Below are positions 53,985-64,000 of a stretch of 64,000 nucleotides of DNA, one piece after another. A program made the translations under genes and the position numbers. The stretch comes from Aquatica leii. Taxonomy: Eukaryota > Arthropoda > Insecta > Coleoptera > Lampyridae. The number at the start of each line of letters is the position of its first letter. The stretch's first letter is position 1. The notes beneath the pieces were generated by a model. The model was not told where the DNA came from. It did not search any database and saw only the letters and a program-made list of their open reading frames with translations. The stretch is from positions 266,349,177-266,413,176 of the forward strand of contig CM069432.1 of NCBI GenBank assembly GCA_035610365.1. The letters run 5' to 3'.

Positions 53985-56290
53985 ATTCCTGGTCACCTTC
54001 CAAAACAAATACGAATTGTCAATGTCACTTCTAGAAAGAAGATATAGAGATGCTCATCTGCAACAAATATATCGCGTTGAAATAAAAAACCGCGTTCAGA
54101 AAGCTGCGTAGACCCTCAAGAATTTGGAGTTGATTGACACCAGACTGTCACGGCTTGCGTATCCTACGGCGTCAGATAGCTTTCTGTAACAATTAGCTAT
54201 AGAGGCTTTTGTAGACGGACTTTAAGACAATGAAACGCAAGCTCGACCTAAGACGCTGGATGACGCTTTAGCCCACGGCTTGAAGTTTGGAGCATGCATC
54301 GCATCGAGACAGTCATAAACGCGGCTGTGTTGCAGAAGTACCCGTACAGACACAAGAAAGCATCAAGTAAGTAGCGCAACGACTGCTAGGAGCAAAAGGT
54401 GTAAGCATGCCCCCGAAATTGCCATTCAAATGGCATCGCCTTTAAAGCAAGTGCACAGTATTTATCCCGATGGCAAGATCAATGGACGAAGCGTCAGTTA
54501 CTGGATGACACAGAAGCGACCATCATCCATCCTGTCATATCCATCCTTTCTTAGGATTGTCGACAAAGAAATTCCTTTTTATTCGCTAGAAAATACAGGC
54601 GTGCGAACGTTATTAAGTAAAGACATGACTCTGTCTAGAAGGACTGAAAATGGGTAAAGGTACGCCTGGAAATCTCCTGAAAAGCTACATTTGCGCTATT
54701 GAACCAATGGAGAATAGCTTGGTTGAAATGACATAAAGATCCTAAATGTCAACCAGAATCCGGTCTAATTGAAAAGAGGACCGTGATAGGATAATCAACG
54801 CGAGTATCTCAAATTCTGAGATGCGTAAATTCTAGTGAAGCTACGTCGCCGAAGAATTTACCACAACATCTACTACACATTCTAACCTCCAACTTCCAAA
54901 ACCTCAATTAAGACCAGCTAGCTAAAGTTGAAGCGTTGTTCCAGTAGTATCAAGATATGTGTTTCCGCTGGAGAACGGATGCAAAAGAACTGACGTGGTG
55001 ACAAATTAATACCGGAGAGGCTCGATACGACAACATCCACGCCGCCTTTCTTTAGTAAATTGAAACGTCCAACAAATAATTAGGGATATGGAGAAAGGTA
55101 GCAGTGAACCTTCAAATAGTACATCGGCGTCCCCAGTGGTCAGGCGCGGCTTCAGAGGGGGGGCCGGGGGGGCTATGTCCCCCCCCCCCCCGACAGTGAA
55201 AATACTACTGAAGTTTTTCTCACTTTGTATTTAGTATTTACGGTTTTTTTAATAGTTGTATAATTTATGATGCTTTATCGCTTGCAAATAAAAGGTTGGT
55301 GCATAACGATTATATTAACTCCGTATTCAATAAATTATTATTTAAAAATGTGATGAGCACCACCCCCCCCCGATTTATACTAATGGAGCCCCCCATGAAA
55401 TAAACTGCTGGAGCCGCACCTGCCAGTGGTACTAGTAAAAAAGAAAGATGGATCAATGAGGTTTCGCGTAAACTAAAGGCAGCTTAACCATGTGACCAAA
55501 AAAGACAGTTATCATTTACCGAGAATTGACAATACCTTAGACACCCTGTCAAGAAACAGTGGTTTTCCACGTTAGATTTGAAGAGTGGTTACTGGCGGGC
55601 GAATTGAAACCCAAGAAAAATGCAACATTTACGATTGGAACTGGTTTCTGGCAGTTTCTTGATATGCCCTTTGGCCTGTGTCCAGAAGACCATATCCGGC
55701 TGACTGCAGCCAATGTTTACAACTAGGAAAACAGATCGAATGTTTTCGCTACGGTTGATAACGAGTAGGAACCTGAGCAGTTGCGTCGTAAACAGAAATA
55801 TTATTCCGAATTAAGATTACTCCATAACTGGTAATCAAACGGCCGACGGCCAGCCTGAAAAAAAGTGAGTGTTTTGAGCAAAAACATCAAAGCATACTTG
55901 GCGCAGTAGGACTTCTTGAGTGTCGAGGACACAGAGAACAAGCTGTAGTTGATACAGTGCCAAAAAACCGAGTGTCAAAAGTGTTGCAACATTTCCACGA
56001 TGGAACATCAAGAAGACGTAAAGAAGACTGCAAAGAGTACGCCATGGAATGATGCCGTAAGTGCACGGTTTGAAGAAGCAGCTACAGTCGCAAACATTTT
56101 GGCGAAGGAGCGTTTCTCTCGGTTTGGAATTTCGTTGAAATTACATTCTCACAAAAGTCCCAACCAACATCCTGTATCATGCTTGGTCGCGAAAAATGAC
56201 TACCATGCCACCTTCAATTTAGACGAAGACCGGAAGAAATTACTAGGTAAGACTACATTGATAGTTGCTCTGGCCAAAGAACGTTTTTGT
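53985..56290 (+). mobile_element. Ty3/gypsy copy IV, strongly decayed, no LTRs
   Basis: Same family as copies I-III. Gag capsid remnants (RRYRDAHLQQIYRVEIKNR-like, 54030-54110), protease surroundings (SIYPDGKINGRSV near 54460), RT remnants near 55080-55690 (GSSEPSNS and KSGYW-like), then a jump to the region before and within integrase (RPYPADCSQCLQL-like, 55690; LAKERFSRFGISLKLHS near 56098). Stops and indels occur every 30-100 bp. It is the oldest of the four copies and lies upstream of the MTMR-like gene. Confidence 0.78.
55141..55422. mobile_element. Short hAT-type MITE with poly(G)/poly(C) tracts
   Basis: 8-bp duplication CCAGTGGT (55133-55140 and 55423-55430). Ends CAGGCGCGGCTTCAG and, other strand, CAGGTGCGGCTCCAG. 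282 bp. Long G and C runs lie just inside both ends; the middle is AT-rich. Inserted into gypsy copy IV RT; removal restores the frame seen in other copies. Confidence 0.85.
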
Positions 56291-56489
56291 TAGTCCTGAA
56301 GTTCTGCGGCTATACCTGAAAGCAATTTTGCAAAAACATCGTGGTTACATAAATTCTCGCGCTCGAAAGAAATAATATAGAGACAGAACTAAACAATCTA
56401 CAAAAGAAAAAAAGTTTCGTTTAAAAACGACGGCATTTAACAAAAAACAATCAGTAAATGTGTACCTCTACATAAATATTCTGCAAGTA

Positions 56490-58195
56490 AAGATTTAAGT
56501 CCGGAGCCACGTCGTCAGTATATGACGCTTCACGTTTCTAGAGTCATATTACTCTCTTCTTCAGAAGTTTTGGAACTAGAGGTTAAGTCGTCAGGATTTA
56601 TATGGTAAATGATCCTTGATGTTCAGGTGGTTGGTTTCTGCGTTGGCTTCGTATCGTCGTTTCCATATTCTGGGTAGTTCCGCGTTTTCGTCTCTGTTGA
56701 TGTTCTTGGGGTTCTTCTGGATTTTATTATTAGTTTCCTGTAAAGTCTTCACCAGAATTTTTTATACAGTGTCCGATGTCCACTCTATGTTCTGCAACTG
56801 CTGATTTTTCCATGTGGTTATGTTTCAATCTGTTCTTCTGCTGATGTATCTTCCTGTTTGCCCTATGTAAACCTTTCCGCAGGTACATGGAATGTTATAT
56901 ACACCGGTCCGTTGGAGATCTTCATGGATGCGCCTTATCTTCGGAAAGATTGATGTTAACTTTCTTGTGGTGTTGATATTGTATTTCTTCAAAAGAACGT
57001 TGTGACCACGGCATTTTCTCTGTTTTAGTGTTTGGTTTTCTCTTGATGACCCGCTCGATGTTGCTCCTGGCACAGCCGTTTCTTCTGAGCACTGTAGTGC
57101 AGTTCTAGGTTTTTTTGTTCGTATATAGTCCGGGGTCAGTAGATCAGAGTGTTTATCGCGCTTTGTTTTTGTGTTGGGTGGTAATGGGATTCCGTATGAT
57201 AACATCTGTCGGTGTGCGTTGGGTTTCCGTATACTTGGTGTCCTAGGATTCCATCTGACTTTATAACAGTCCTTCTTTTTCCACTTTTGTGATGAACTTG
57301 ATGTTTTGGTGTTCAGAAACTTCATCAGAGTGGTTCTTCAGTGTGAGCAGATGGCGAATATGTTGTCCACGTATCGTAACCATACTTTGGGTTTTAGTGC
57401 TTTGGTTAGTAAGGCTTCCTTCTCAAAGGTTTTCATGAATATGTTTGCTAAAGTTGGGGACGAGAGTGATCCCATACCAGCTCTTTCTGCCTGTTTGTAG
57501 ACTTTATCTTAAAGTTAAAGAATGTTGATTGGTGAATCTCCGACGCAGTTCTAGCAAGGCGCCGTGAGGTCATATCTTAGCTCACCATAATATGTCGTGG
57601 GTTTATACTGGAATCTTGGCGATCGTTTTGATCAAGTCCCCGGCGTTTTACACGTGATGTTCCGTTGTTCTTGAAGCATTTTAATTCTTGCGCAATGTAT
57701 CGGACTACAGGATGTGTAGCCCATCCTACTTCGGTATAACTATTCGTCACAGAGGGTGGTTGTCTTTCTGGATCTTCGAACTAACGTTAAGGTGTCCTAG
57801 TGTCCGACCGGACCAAGTTCTGATGGAGTTCTTCGAGTATGTTCGATAATTTTATTGCGGTGGATATTTCCCTTTCTACTTGACTGGGTCTTCTTGTATG
57901 CGGGATCTCAGAGTAGGTGCGCACGTTCCTGATATTTTCTGCGGTGTGCATTACAACGGTTGCATTTCCTTTGTTGACTTGAGAGTCCGTAGGACATGTG
58001 CTGTGTCGGCTTCATCGGCTACGTCCGGCACGTTGTTTCTATGACGCTGATAATCTCCTCTTTCGATACTGTTTTCGGGACTAGGGCGAAGTTCAATCCT
58101 CTGATAAGTATATCGCTTGCGTCGTCGCTTAGTTGGTTGAAGGTTAGGTTTATAACGATCCGACATTTTCGTGTGTGCGGTTTTGATCCTTGGCG
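56490..58195 (-). mobile_element. Penelope-like element, copy P-a
   Basis: Minus-strand order: N-terminal segment NLTFNQLSDDASDILIRGL and ALVPKTVSKEEIISVIET (about 58150-58030), decayed RT with GMGSLSSPTLANIFMKTF and WLRYVDNIFAICSH (YVDD altered to YVDN, about 57480-57340), a linker with KKYNINTTRKLTSIF, and the GIY-YIG endonuclease start GVYNIPCTCGKVYIGQTGRY (about 56905-56845). RT plus C-terminal GIY-YIG is diagnostic of Penelope-like elements. The pseudo-LTR at 56520-56600 contains a hammerhead-like core. Several frameshifts. Confidence 0.83.
56825..57325 (-). pseudogene. Penelope C-terminus with GIY-YIG endonuclease, copy P-a
   Basis: An open frame of 166 codons. The N-terminal part is basic and low in motifs. 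It contains a CRGHNVLLKKYNIN segment that precedes the nuclease in Penelope elements, then VYNIPCTCGKVYIGQTGRYI with the GIY/YIG pair as VYN and YIG. The conserved Arg/Glu of the nuclease would lie beyond the frame end, in decayed sequence. The endonuclease nicks target DNA to prime reverse transcription. Confidence 0.82.
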
Positions 58196-59780
58196 TTCCG
58201 TTGGTTGGCTTCGTATCGTTTTCATATTCTGGGTAGTTCCGCGCCTCCGTCTGTGTTGAAGTTCTTCTGGATTTTCTTTCCTTCACTAAGATTTTTGTTT
58301 TTTTCCAGCTCAATAGAGTGTTCATTCTGTGTTCTGTAACTGCTGATTTTTTACGTGTAGGTTGCGCCTTGTCTTCCAAAAGACTAATGTTAACTTTTTT
58401 GTGGTGTTGATGTTGTGTTTCTTCAAAAGACTTTCTTTTTTATCCGTACATCCTTTTACATATGGTAGGAACGTTGTGGCCAGCGCCTCTTCTCTCTTCT
58501 TAGGGTATGGTTTTCTCTTGATGGCCCGCTCGCCGTTTCTTCTGACCGCTGTCCTTAGGTGGTTTAGCTCTTGTACTAGATGATCTGGTTCGGATATGGT
58601 CCAGGCTCGGTGTATCAGAGTGTTTACAACGTCTTGTTTTTGTGCTGGGTGGTGATGGGGTTCCACATGGTCGTATCTGTCGGTGTGAGTTAGCTTTCTG
58701 TATACTTGGTGTCCACTTCTATCATATCGTAACCTAATTTTAGTGTTGTGGTTTGTAGGGCTTTCTTCTCAAAGACTTCCATGATTGTGTTTGCTAGAGT
58801 TGGAAACAGGGATGATCCTATTGCAGCTCTCTCTGCCTGTTCGTAGACTTTGTCTCAGAAACTGAAGAATGTTGACTGGCGAATCTTCAACGTAATTTCT
58901 CCAAGGCGTCGTTATTGGAGAATTTGTGAATAGTGGGGTCACATCTTAGCTCAACATAATATGTCGTAGAATCTCGGCGATTTTCTTGATAAAGTTTCCG
59001 GCGTTTTTCACGTGATGTTCTGTTCTTCCTATGAAGAATTTTAATTCGCGTGCAATGTATCGGGCTACAGGACGTGTGGCGGATCCTACTGCACTGACTA
59101 TTTTTCACAAAGGGTGGTTGTCTTTGTGGATCTTCGGTAAGCAGTAAAGTTAGGGCGTTCTGGTGTCCGACCGGCTCAGGTTCCGATGCAGTTCTTTGGG
59201 CATGTTCGATGAATATATTGCAGTGGATATTTCCCTTTCTATTTTCTTGACTGGGTCTTTTTGTATGCGGGAAAGTAGGTGCTCCACTTTCCTGATGTAT
59301 TCTGCGGTGTCTATTACAACGGCTGGTGTGTATATGGGTTGCATCGTAGCTTAGTTGGTTGGAGATTAAGTTTACGCATTCATTTCTTTTCTTTTGCACG
59401 TTGATTTATTTCTCCGTTGTGAGTCTGTCTATTAAGTCCCAGGTGTCACTGTCCAGTTTGCTAGTTAGCTGCAAATGCAGTTTCAACAGGTCGTTTTCCG
59501 TTCTTGTGTTTTTGATCTTCCCTATTAATATATTTACCTGGCTATTTGTAAAATCCTTCTTGGGTTGCCCCTTTGGATGTAGTGCTTGATTTTCAGAAAT
59601 TCTGATGCTTGATTCCCCCTTGCATCGTCGTAGAAACGCCCAGTTCCGTAGAACTTCCTTAGTTTTGCTTGTAAGCTTTCGTGGCCTCGTTCAATGGTTT
59701 GAAGTTTTCCGAGCTTGTTACCGGCGTCGGTTTATGACGCTTGACGTTTCGGAAGTCGCTGTCTTCTTCAAAAGTTGTGA
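58196..59780 (-). mobile_element. Penelope-like element, copy P-b
   Basis: From a pseudo-LTR (about 59735-59780) through an N-terminal region (RFYDDARGNQASEFLKI, 59690-59600), NLISNQLSYDA (about 59370), an RT segment with LPKIHKDNHPL and HVKNAGNFIKKIAEI (about 59140-58960) and TNSP (first part of the catalytic fold) to the C-terminal LLKKHNINTTKKL (about 58430) and a tail ending near 58196. The GIY-YIG segment is largely lost. It joins copy P-a head-to-tail without an intervening pseudo-LTR. Confidence 0.75.
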
Positions 59781-60274
59781 AACTAAAAAAAAAGTCGAGT
59801 CGGGGTTTATATAGTCGTCAGTCAACGATACTTGACGTGATTGAGTTTCGCGGTCGATTTATCGTCATTCCATTGGTTGGTTTCTTATCGGTTCCATATT
59901 TTAGGTAGTTCCGTGTCTTCGTCTCTGTTGAAGTTGTTGGGGTTCTTCTGGATTTCCTTTTCCTTACTAAGGTTTTTATTTTTTTCTCAGCTCAATAAAT
60001 TGTCAAACTGCTCTTGTGCTAATGTGTTTTCCTGTTTGTCCTATCTAAACCTTTCCGCAGGTGCATAGAATGCTATATACACCGGGCCGTTGAAAATTTT
60101 CATAGTTGCGCCTTGTCTTCGGAAAGATTGATGTTAACCTTCTTGTGGTGTTGATGTTGTATTTCTTCAACAGACTTCCTATTTTATCCGTACATTCTTT
60201 TATGGCAGAAACGTTGTGGCCGGAGCCCCCTTTCTCTTCTAAGGGTTTGGTTTTCTCTTGCTGACCCGCTCGCT
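59781..60274 (-). mobile_element. Penelope-like element, 3' part, copy P-c
   Basis: Minus strand: ECTDKIGSLLKKYNINTTRR, SIFPKTRRNYENFQRPGVYS and ILCTCGKV (GIY-YIG start, about 60090-60045), then a tail similar to 56640-56830. It runs head-to-tail into P-b. The other end is cut by a MITE at 60275. Confidence 0.75.
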
Positions 60275-60474
60275 GTATACTCGAGAAAAATTGTTCAGCC
60301 TCGCTCACGATGCAGAACGTATAAACCTCTTCAATGTTAATTTTAGTGTTGCAATTGAAATAGTGATCTACTTAATCTCCTTATTTGTCCCCAAAAAGGG
60401 CTAGTAACTGGTCTACGGGTGCTACTGTGCATGGTATGTCGATCGTGAGAGAGGCTGAACAATCTCGAGTATAC
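60275..60474. mobile_element. Short MITE with ~35-bp inverted arms
   Basis: GTATACTCGAG at 60275 and its complement CTCGAGTATAC ending at 60474. The arms extend to TTGTTCAGCCTC...TCACGAT with one 3-4-bp indel. About 200 bp. TA is found at each edge, consistent with a TA-targeting (Tc1/mariner-type) element. Confidence 0.7.
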
Positions 60475-60479
60475 TATCC

Positions 60480-61195
60480 TTTTTATATTACGTCTGCGAT
60501 GGAATAAAGCCGTCAGTGCGGAAACGTAATTTATTAGTTCGTCGGGATTTCGCTAGAAATAATTCCGTATTAATCGGTACATAAAAATTCAAATAATAAC
60601 CGTTTCCTACGTCAGCGAATGCATGATTACGTGATTGGAAAATATTCCAATTTTTTAAATATCATTTAATTACAATTTCTATATTTGTTGTGAGGAGATT
60701 CATAAGTACGATGCTTACGTTACGTTACTAGTGGTTAATTTTGAATCAATTTTCATCTTGCTTGCACGGCTGACGTCACTCGGTCGAGTGAGATTACTAC
60801 AAAAAAAAATTACAGCACGCGAACGCGTTTGAACAACAAATTTATATACTGTCGTTATCAACTACGTAACAAGTATATATGAATAATGCATGTACTTAGA
60901 ATTATATGTGTACCGACGATTAGGTGTTTAGCAATGAATTTCGCTGTAATATTTTTTTGTTATTCGCTTCTTTGATGTCTACTGTGATAAAGTGTTAGTT
61001 TTCAATAAATTGTTGTAATAATCTTACGTTGTGTTATCAACGCACAATTGTGTTGCGTGTTTGAGAATTCTTTCACTGGCCCTACCAGACGAAGTCGGGT
61101 ACTAACAACTCGATCTACGACCATCTTCGATCTAAGCTAGCCAAACAGGTGAGTCGACAAGGTACTTTAGTTTTGCATCTTTACAATTCGTAATA
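60480..61195. other. Intergenic sequence, no gene seen
   Basis: AT-rich. A GC-richer segment at 61080-61150 has no recognised identity. Confidence 0.55.
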
Positions 61196-61199
61196 CATA

Positions 61200-61660
61200 T
61201 GTTGACTCTTAGTGGAACTGCCAGCTCCTCGCTCATATTTTCCCTGGCGAGTCTCTTCTTAATAAGGTTCCCGGCGTTTTTCACATGATGATCCGTTCTT
61301 TCTATGCGGCATTAAAGGATGTGTAGCCGATTCTACTGCGCTAACTATTCGTCACAAAAAATTGTCTTTGTGAATTTTCGGTAAGCAGTAAAATTGGGGC
61401 GTCCTGGTGTGCGACCGGCAATGGATATTTTTTCTACTTTTTTAATTGGGTTGTTCTTGATCTACTTGCATGCGATGTTCTTCTGGTAGTATTGCGATGT
61501 CCCCTTTGTTCCGTAGTCCTTAAATGGCTTCAAATTCTGTCTTTGTTTGGTTTATGGGCTATTGATGGTCCATAGAAAATGCGCTGTGTCTGCACTAATT
61601 TCCTCGGCTACGTCTGTAGCTACGTGCCGACACTATTCATTGAAGGTTTGCAAAAAAATC
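61200..61660 (-). mobile_element. Penelope-like element fragment P-d
   Basis: Similar in blocks to 58970-59340 of P-b (e.g. TTCCCGGCGTTTTTCACATG and GTCTTTGTGAATTTTCGGTA), i.e. part of RT and its N-terminal side. Too decayed for a continuous reading. Confidence 0.65.
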
Positions 61661-62357
61661 GTCTGTTATGTACTAAACAATTTATTTTATTTACTAAAGT
61701 ATAGCCTTAGTCTAGACAACAAAAGCAGTGAATTTATTTGTTACACATAGAAGCAACTTAATCTAAATAATTTACGCATCATTGCCTTAAGCAAGGTATC
61801 TATGCCATAAACACGACGTTGCTCCTTCATAGTGAAGTCAAAATTCCAAACTGTCTACATTCCACGTTGTCTGTCACTCTTTATATAAGCCTCCAATTTA
61901 CCAAAAAAGTTGTACCTAAAAGTAGCACAATTACAAATAGGTATTCTTCAGAAAGTAACTTACCATTTCCCCAGTGTATTATTCTTCACAAATTTGTCTA
62001 ATATAAATAACTGCGTTCTATATTCGCGTATAAGGTCACAAAAATGGTTACTGATTGAAAACTATTTTTATTTGGTCATATACGATTAAGTGTAGTAAAC
62101 TCACATTAGAAAATCAAATTACAAGAGTATTATTTTACAGAATCTTTATAGAAAACAATAAAAAAACAAAATATAACGTAAACGAAACAATTTACACTGT
62201 TTATTCAAGGTTTTTTTTAATGATCAACAGAAACAAGAAGTAAAAAATATTATAGTTGTATTACACATGTACTTAATATGAATTATAAAAACACTGACAT
62301 TAATAATTATTTAAAAAGTAAAACGCAAATAAATACTCTCATATCAATGTAACAATT
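61661..62357. other. 3' flank of the right-edge gene, no feature seen
   Basis: AT-rich region that must hold the 3' UTR of the minus-strand gene ending at 62358. An AATAAA overlaps its stop codon (AAGAAATAAAATTG), so a very short 3' UTR is possible. Confidence 0.5.
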
Positions 62358-63422
62358 TTATTTCTTAACGTCTGAAACAACTTGTGCTGCTAAATCGGCA
62401 AACTTCGCCATGTAATCCACACTACTTTCCATAAATAACGATTGAAGCTGTGCATCGACCTATAAAAGTGTATCAAAATAATTGTTTTTAAACGATAATG
62501 TTGACGTACATCTTGTGACAAATGGTTGTCGTCAGCGGGTAAACCCGATTGTGTAGCGGCTTTCGAAGGAGATTCCAAATGTCCTAAAAAGCTGCTTAAT
62601 GAGAAATCGGCCACCTCGGAATTTAACCATTGATTTTCGTTTTCTTTTAGTATCCGCGATGGACTTGTTGGCGGTGTACCATTCGATGATAATAGTCCTA
62701 AACATTTGTTTTTAATCGTAAAATTCAAATCTATTTAAGTTACTTACCAACAAAACTCGGTATTCCGGTATCTTCTTTGTTTTGTAATACTGGCTGGTTT
62801 AATATATCTTCCGATTGTGTCCCTATCGCTAAATCCAATAAATTCGATATACTTGTAGGAGATCCAACTCTGCTAGGCGTAATGGCGTTATCGGTTATAG
62901 CAATCGATTCAGTTGGTACAGTTACGTTTATGTCATTGTCGACGTTAACTACGTTCGTACCAAAAGTTTGTAGCGGAGTTTCGTTAGTTTGAGTATTTAT
63001 AATGTTTGTGATGTTGTGTTCTGTTTTGTCGACGTTTATTATTTTTGGTGCAATCATTCGAGGTACCGATGATAAACTATCGTGCGCAATTATATTCATT
63101 TGCACTATTTGACGACCACTACCAGTTTTGTTTGGTAAAAGGGGCAAACGCCTTTCGACAACGACTTGTTTAGACCTCGGTCGACGGCCCCTTCTATTGC
63201 AATACCTTGGTTGTAACCGTTGAATCGACTAAAATTATAAACGGATTGTTTTCTGTTTACTCGAGTATGGATTCTTACGTCTAGTTGTGCACGTAGAGCG
63301 TCGATATTCGGCGATACAGGTCGTGCAAAAATAGTTGCAGGCGATTGAATAATTATGGGCACGACGGAGTTTGTAAGTGCACCTTGTTCTACTTGATTCA
63401 CATTTTCATTTAATCCCGACTT
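62358..63422 (-). CDS. 3' part of a host gene, possibly cramped/CRAMP1-like (four exons)
   Basis: Exons on the minus strand: 63422-63279 (144 nt), 63228-62748 (481), 62697-62510 (188) and 62459-62358 (102, with TAA). All three introns are short (48-50 nt) with GT/AG ends, phases 0, 1, 0; the total of 915 nt is 304 codons plus stop with no internal stop. Motifs: LRAQLD-SIQRLQPRYCN, GRRPRSKQVVVERRLPLLP, a low-complexity Asn/Thr-rich middle, GTPPTSPSRILKENENQWLN, VADFSLSSFLGHLESPSK and a C-terminus DVDAQLQSLFMESSVDYMAK then FADLAAQVVSDVKK. This style of conserved C-terminus recalls cramped-like chromatin proteins, but the name is tentative. Upstream exons lie beyond 64000. Confidence 0.8.
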
Positions 63423-64000
63423 CTAGAAAAATAAAGTCAATCAATTATAGTGCATGCGACAATTTGTTAATACTAAGTTGTAACACTAGAAAATGGCAGT
63501 TAAAACTCATTGAAACAAACAAATTTTTGATTTAGAGCCTCAGTTCATAGTCATTGACGTTTTTTTGTTTTTCGAAAAATAGTCATTACTCCCTTATTTT
63601 AAGGAATATATAAAAAATACAAAAACTCTCAGCATTTGCTTTCGGTTCTCTAAAACATTGTATTTACAATCATTTTCTGGTTTATCAAAAAATAAAATGG
63701 CGACCGATCAAAAATTTCAAAAGATATTTTGAAAACTACTCGATCGATTTTTGAAAATAATCCATAAAATTATCTACTATAACATTTTTCTGAAAATTTT
63801 TTTTGGATCCGTTCCAAAGTTTTTATTCAAACTGAATTAAAAGATTAACAAACTGCAATAATCATTTAAAACAAAGTAGGCTTGCTGCCGTTAAACAATG
63901 AATCAAAAGCCAAATAATAAACTTGAGACACGTGGTTTCTAGTTTGTAGGTTCAAATTTAAATACTTTTTGATCTTGTTCTTTAAAACAAAAGAAAAATT
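63423..64000. other. Intron of the right-edge gene, no exon seen
   Basis: AT-rich sequence upstream of an acceptor (TTATTTTTCTAG) at 63423. No coding exon recognised to the window edge. Confidence 0.55.

Noticed and set aside
57306-57500. Plus-strand frame of 64 codons
   Set aside because: It is the complement of the Penelope reverse transcriptase block with YVDN on the minus strand.

Overview
This is AT-rich eukaryotic genomic DNA, almost certainly from an arthropod and most likely an insect. It has short spliced exons of conserved animal genes in a dense thicket of insect-type transposable elements: an R1-clade LINE with a TAATG ORF1/ORF2 junction, a second full-frame LINE, Ty3/gypsy and Ty1/copia elements, Transib, a DD41D mariner relative, hAT elements and Penelope-like elements. 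I saw no bacterial, plastid or intact viral gene set.

Two host genes run on the minus strand. The first is a myotubularin-related phosphatase of the MTMR6/7/8 group. Its 8-codon first coding exon lies at 53108-53131 and its second coding exon (PH-GRAM domain) at 4456-4569. The intron between them is about 48.5 kb and holds most of the window; positions 1-4455 are the start of its next intron. The second gene occupies the right edge (62358-63422, continuing past 64000). A four-exon 3' part can be modelled with consistent splice phases; it may be cramped/CRAMP1-like. A candidate TATA-driven exon of unknown identity lies at 52324-52467.

Layout: 1-3326 R1-clade LINE; 3328-~4340 reverse LTR; 5078-16739 gypsy copy I, with a 4-bp target duplication. 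Copy I is host to a hAT MITE (5607-6402), a Mutator-like MITE (7782-9894) that itself holds another MITE, and a Transib (10202-15123) that itself holds a DD41D mariner relative (11068-13280). Then come 17935-18394 solo LTR; 19929-21014 solo LTR; 23420-25803 gypsy and copia fragments interrupted by a solo LTR (25804-27233); 27238-27830 a repeated ORF of unknown function; and 28378-34325 a hAT transposase gene with gypsy copy II (29139-33326) in one of its introns. Gypsy copy III (36398-~45530) follows, with a solo LTR and a 3.2-kb LINE inserted. Next are 46812-50000 a hAT deletion derivative with a nested minisatellite-bearing element; 50204-50930 another mariner-type transposase; 53985-56290 decayed gypsy copy IV; and 56490-61660 head-to-tail Penelope-like elements.

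The most unusual item is in gypsy copies I and III. Downstream of integrase both encode a macrodomain strongly resembling the ADP-ribosyl-glutamate hydrolase OARD1/TARG1, and copy III adds a CCCH zinc finger. The integrase C-terminus, the macrodomain start and the beginning of the conserved loop share one open frame in copy III, so the natural product looks like a Pol-macrodomain-CCCH fusion. The second highlight is the Transib copy. Both ends carry a perfect CACAGTG heptamer followed, exactly 23 nt later, by an A-rich nonamer, as in antigen-receptor recombination signals, and it is flanked by a 5-bp CGCCG duplication.
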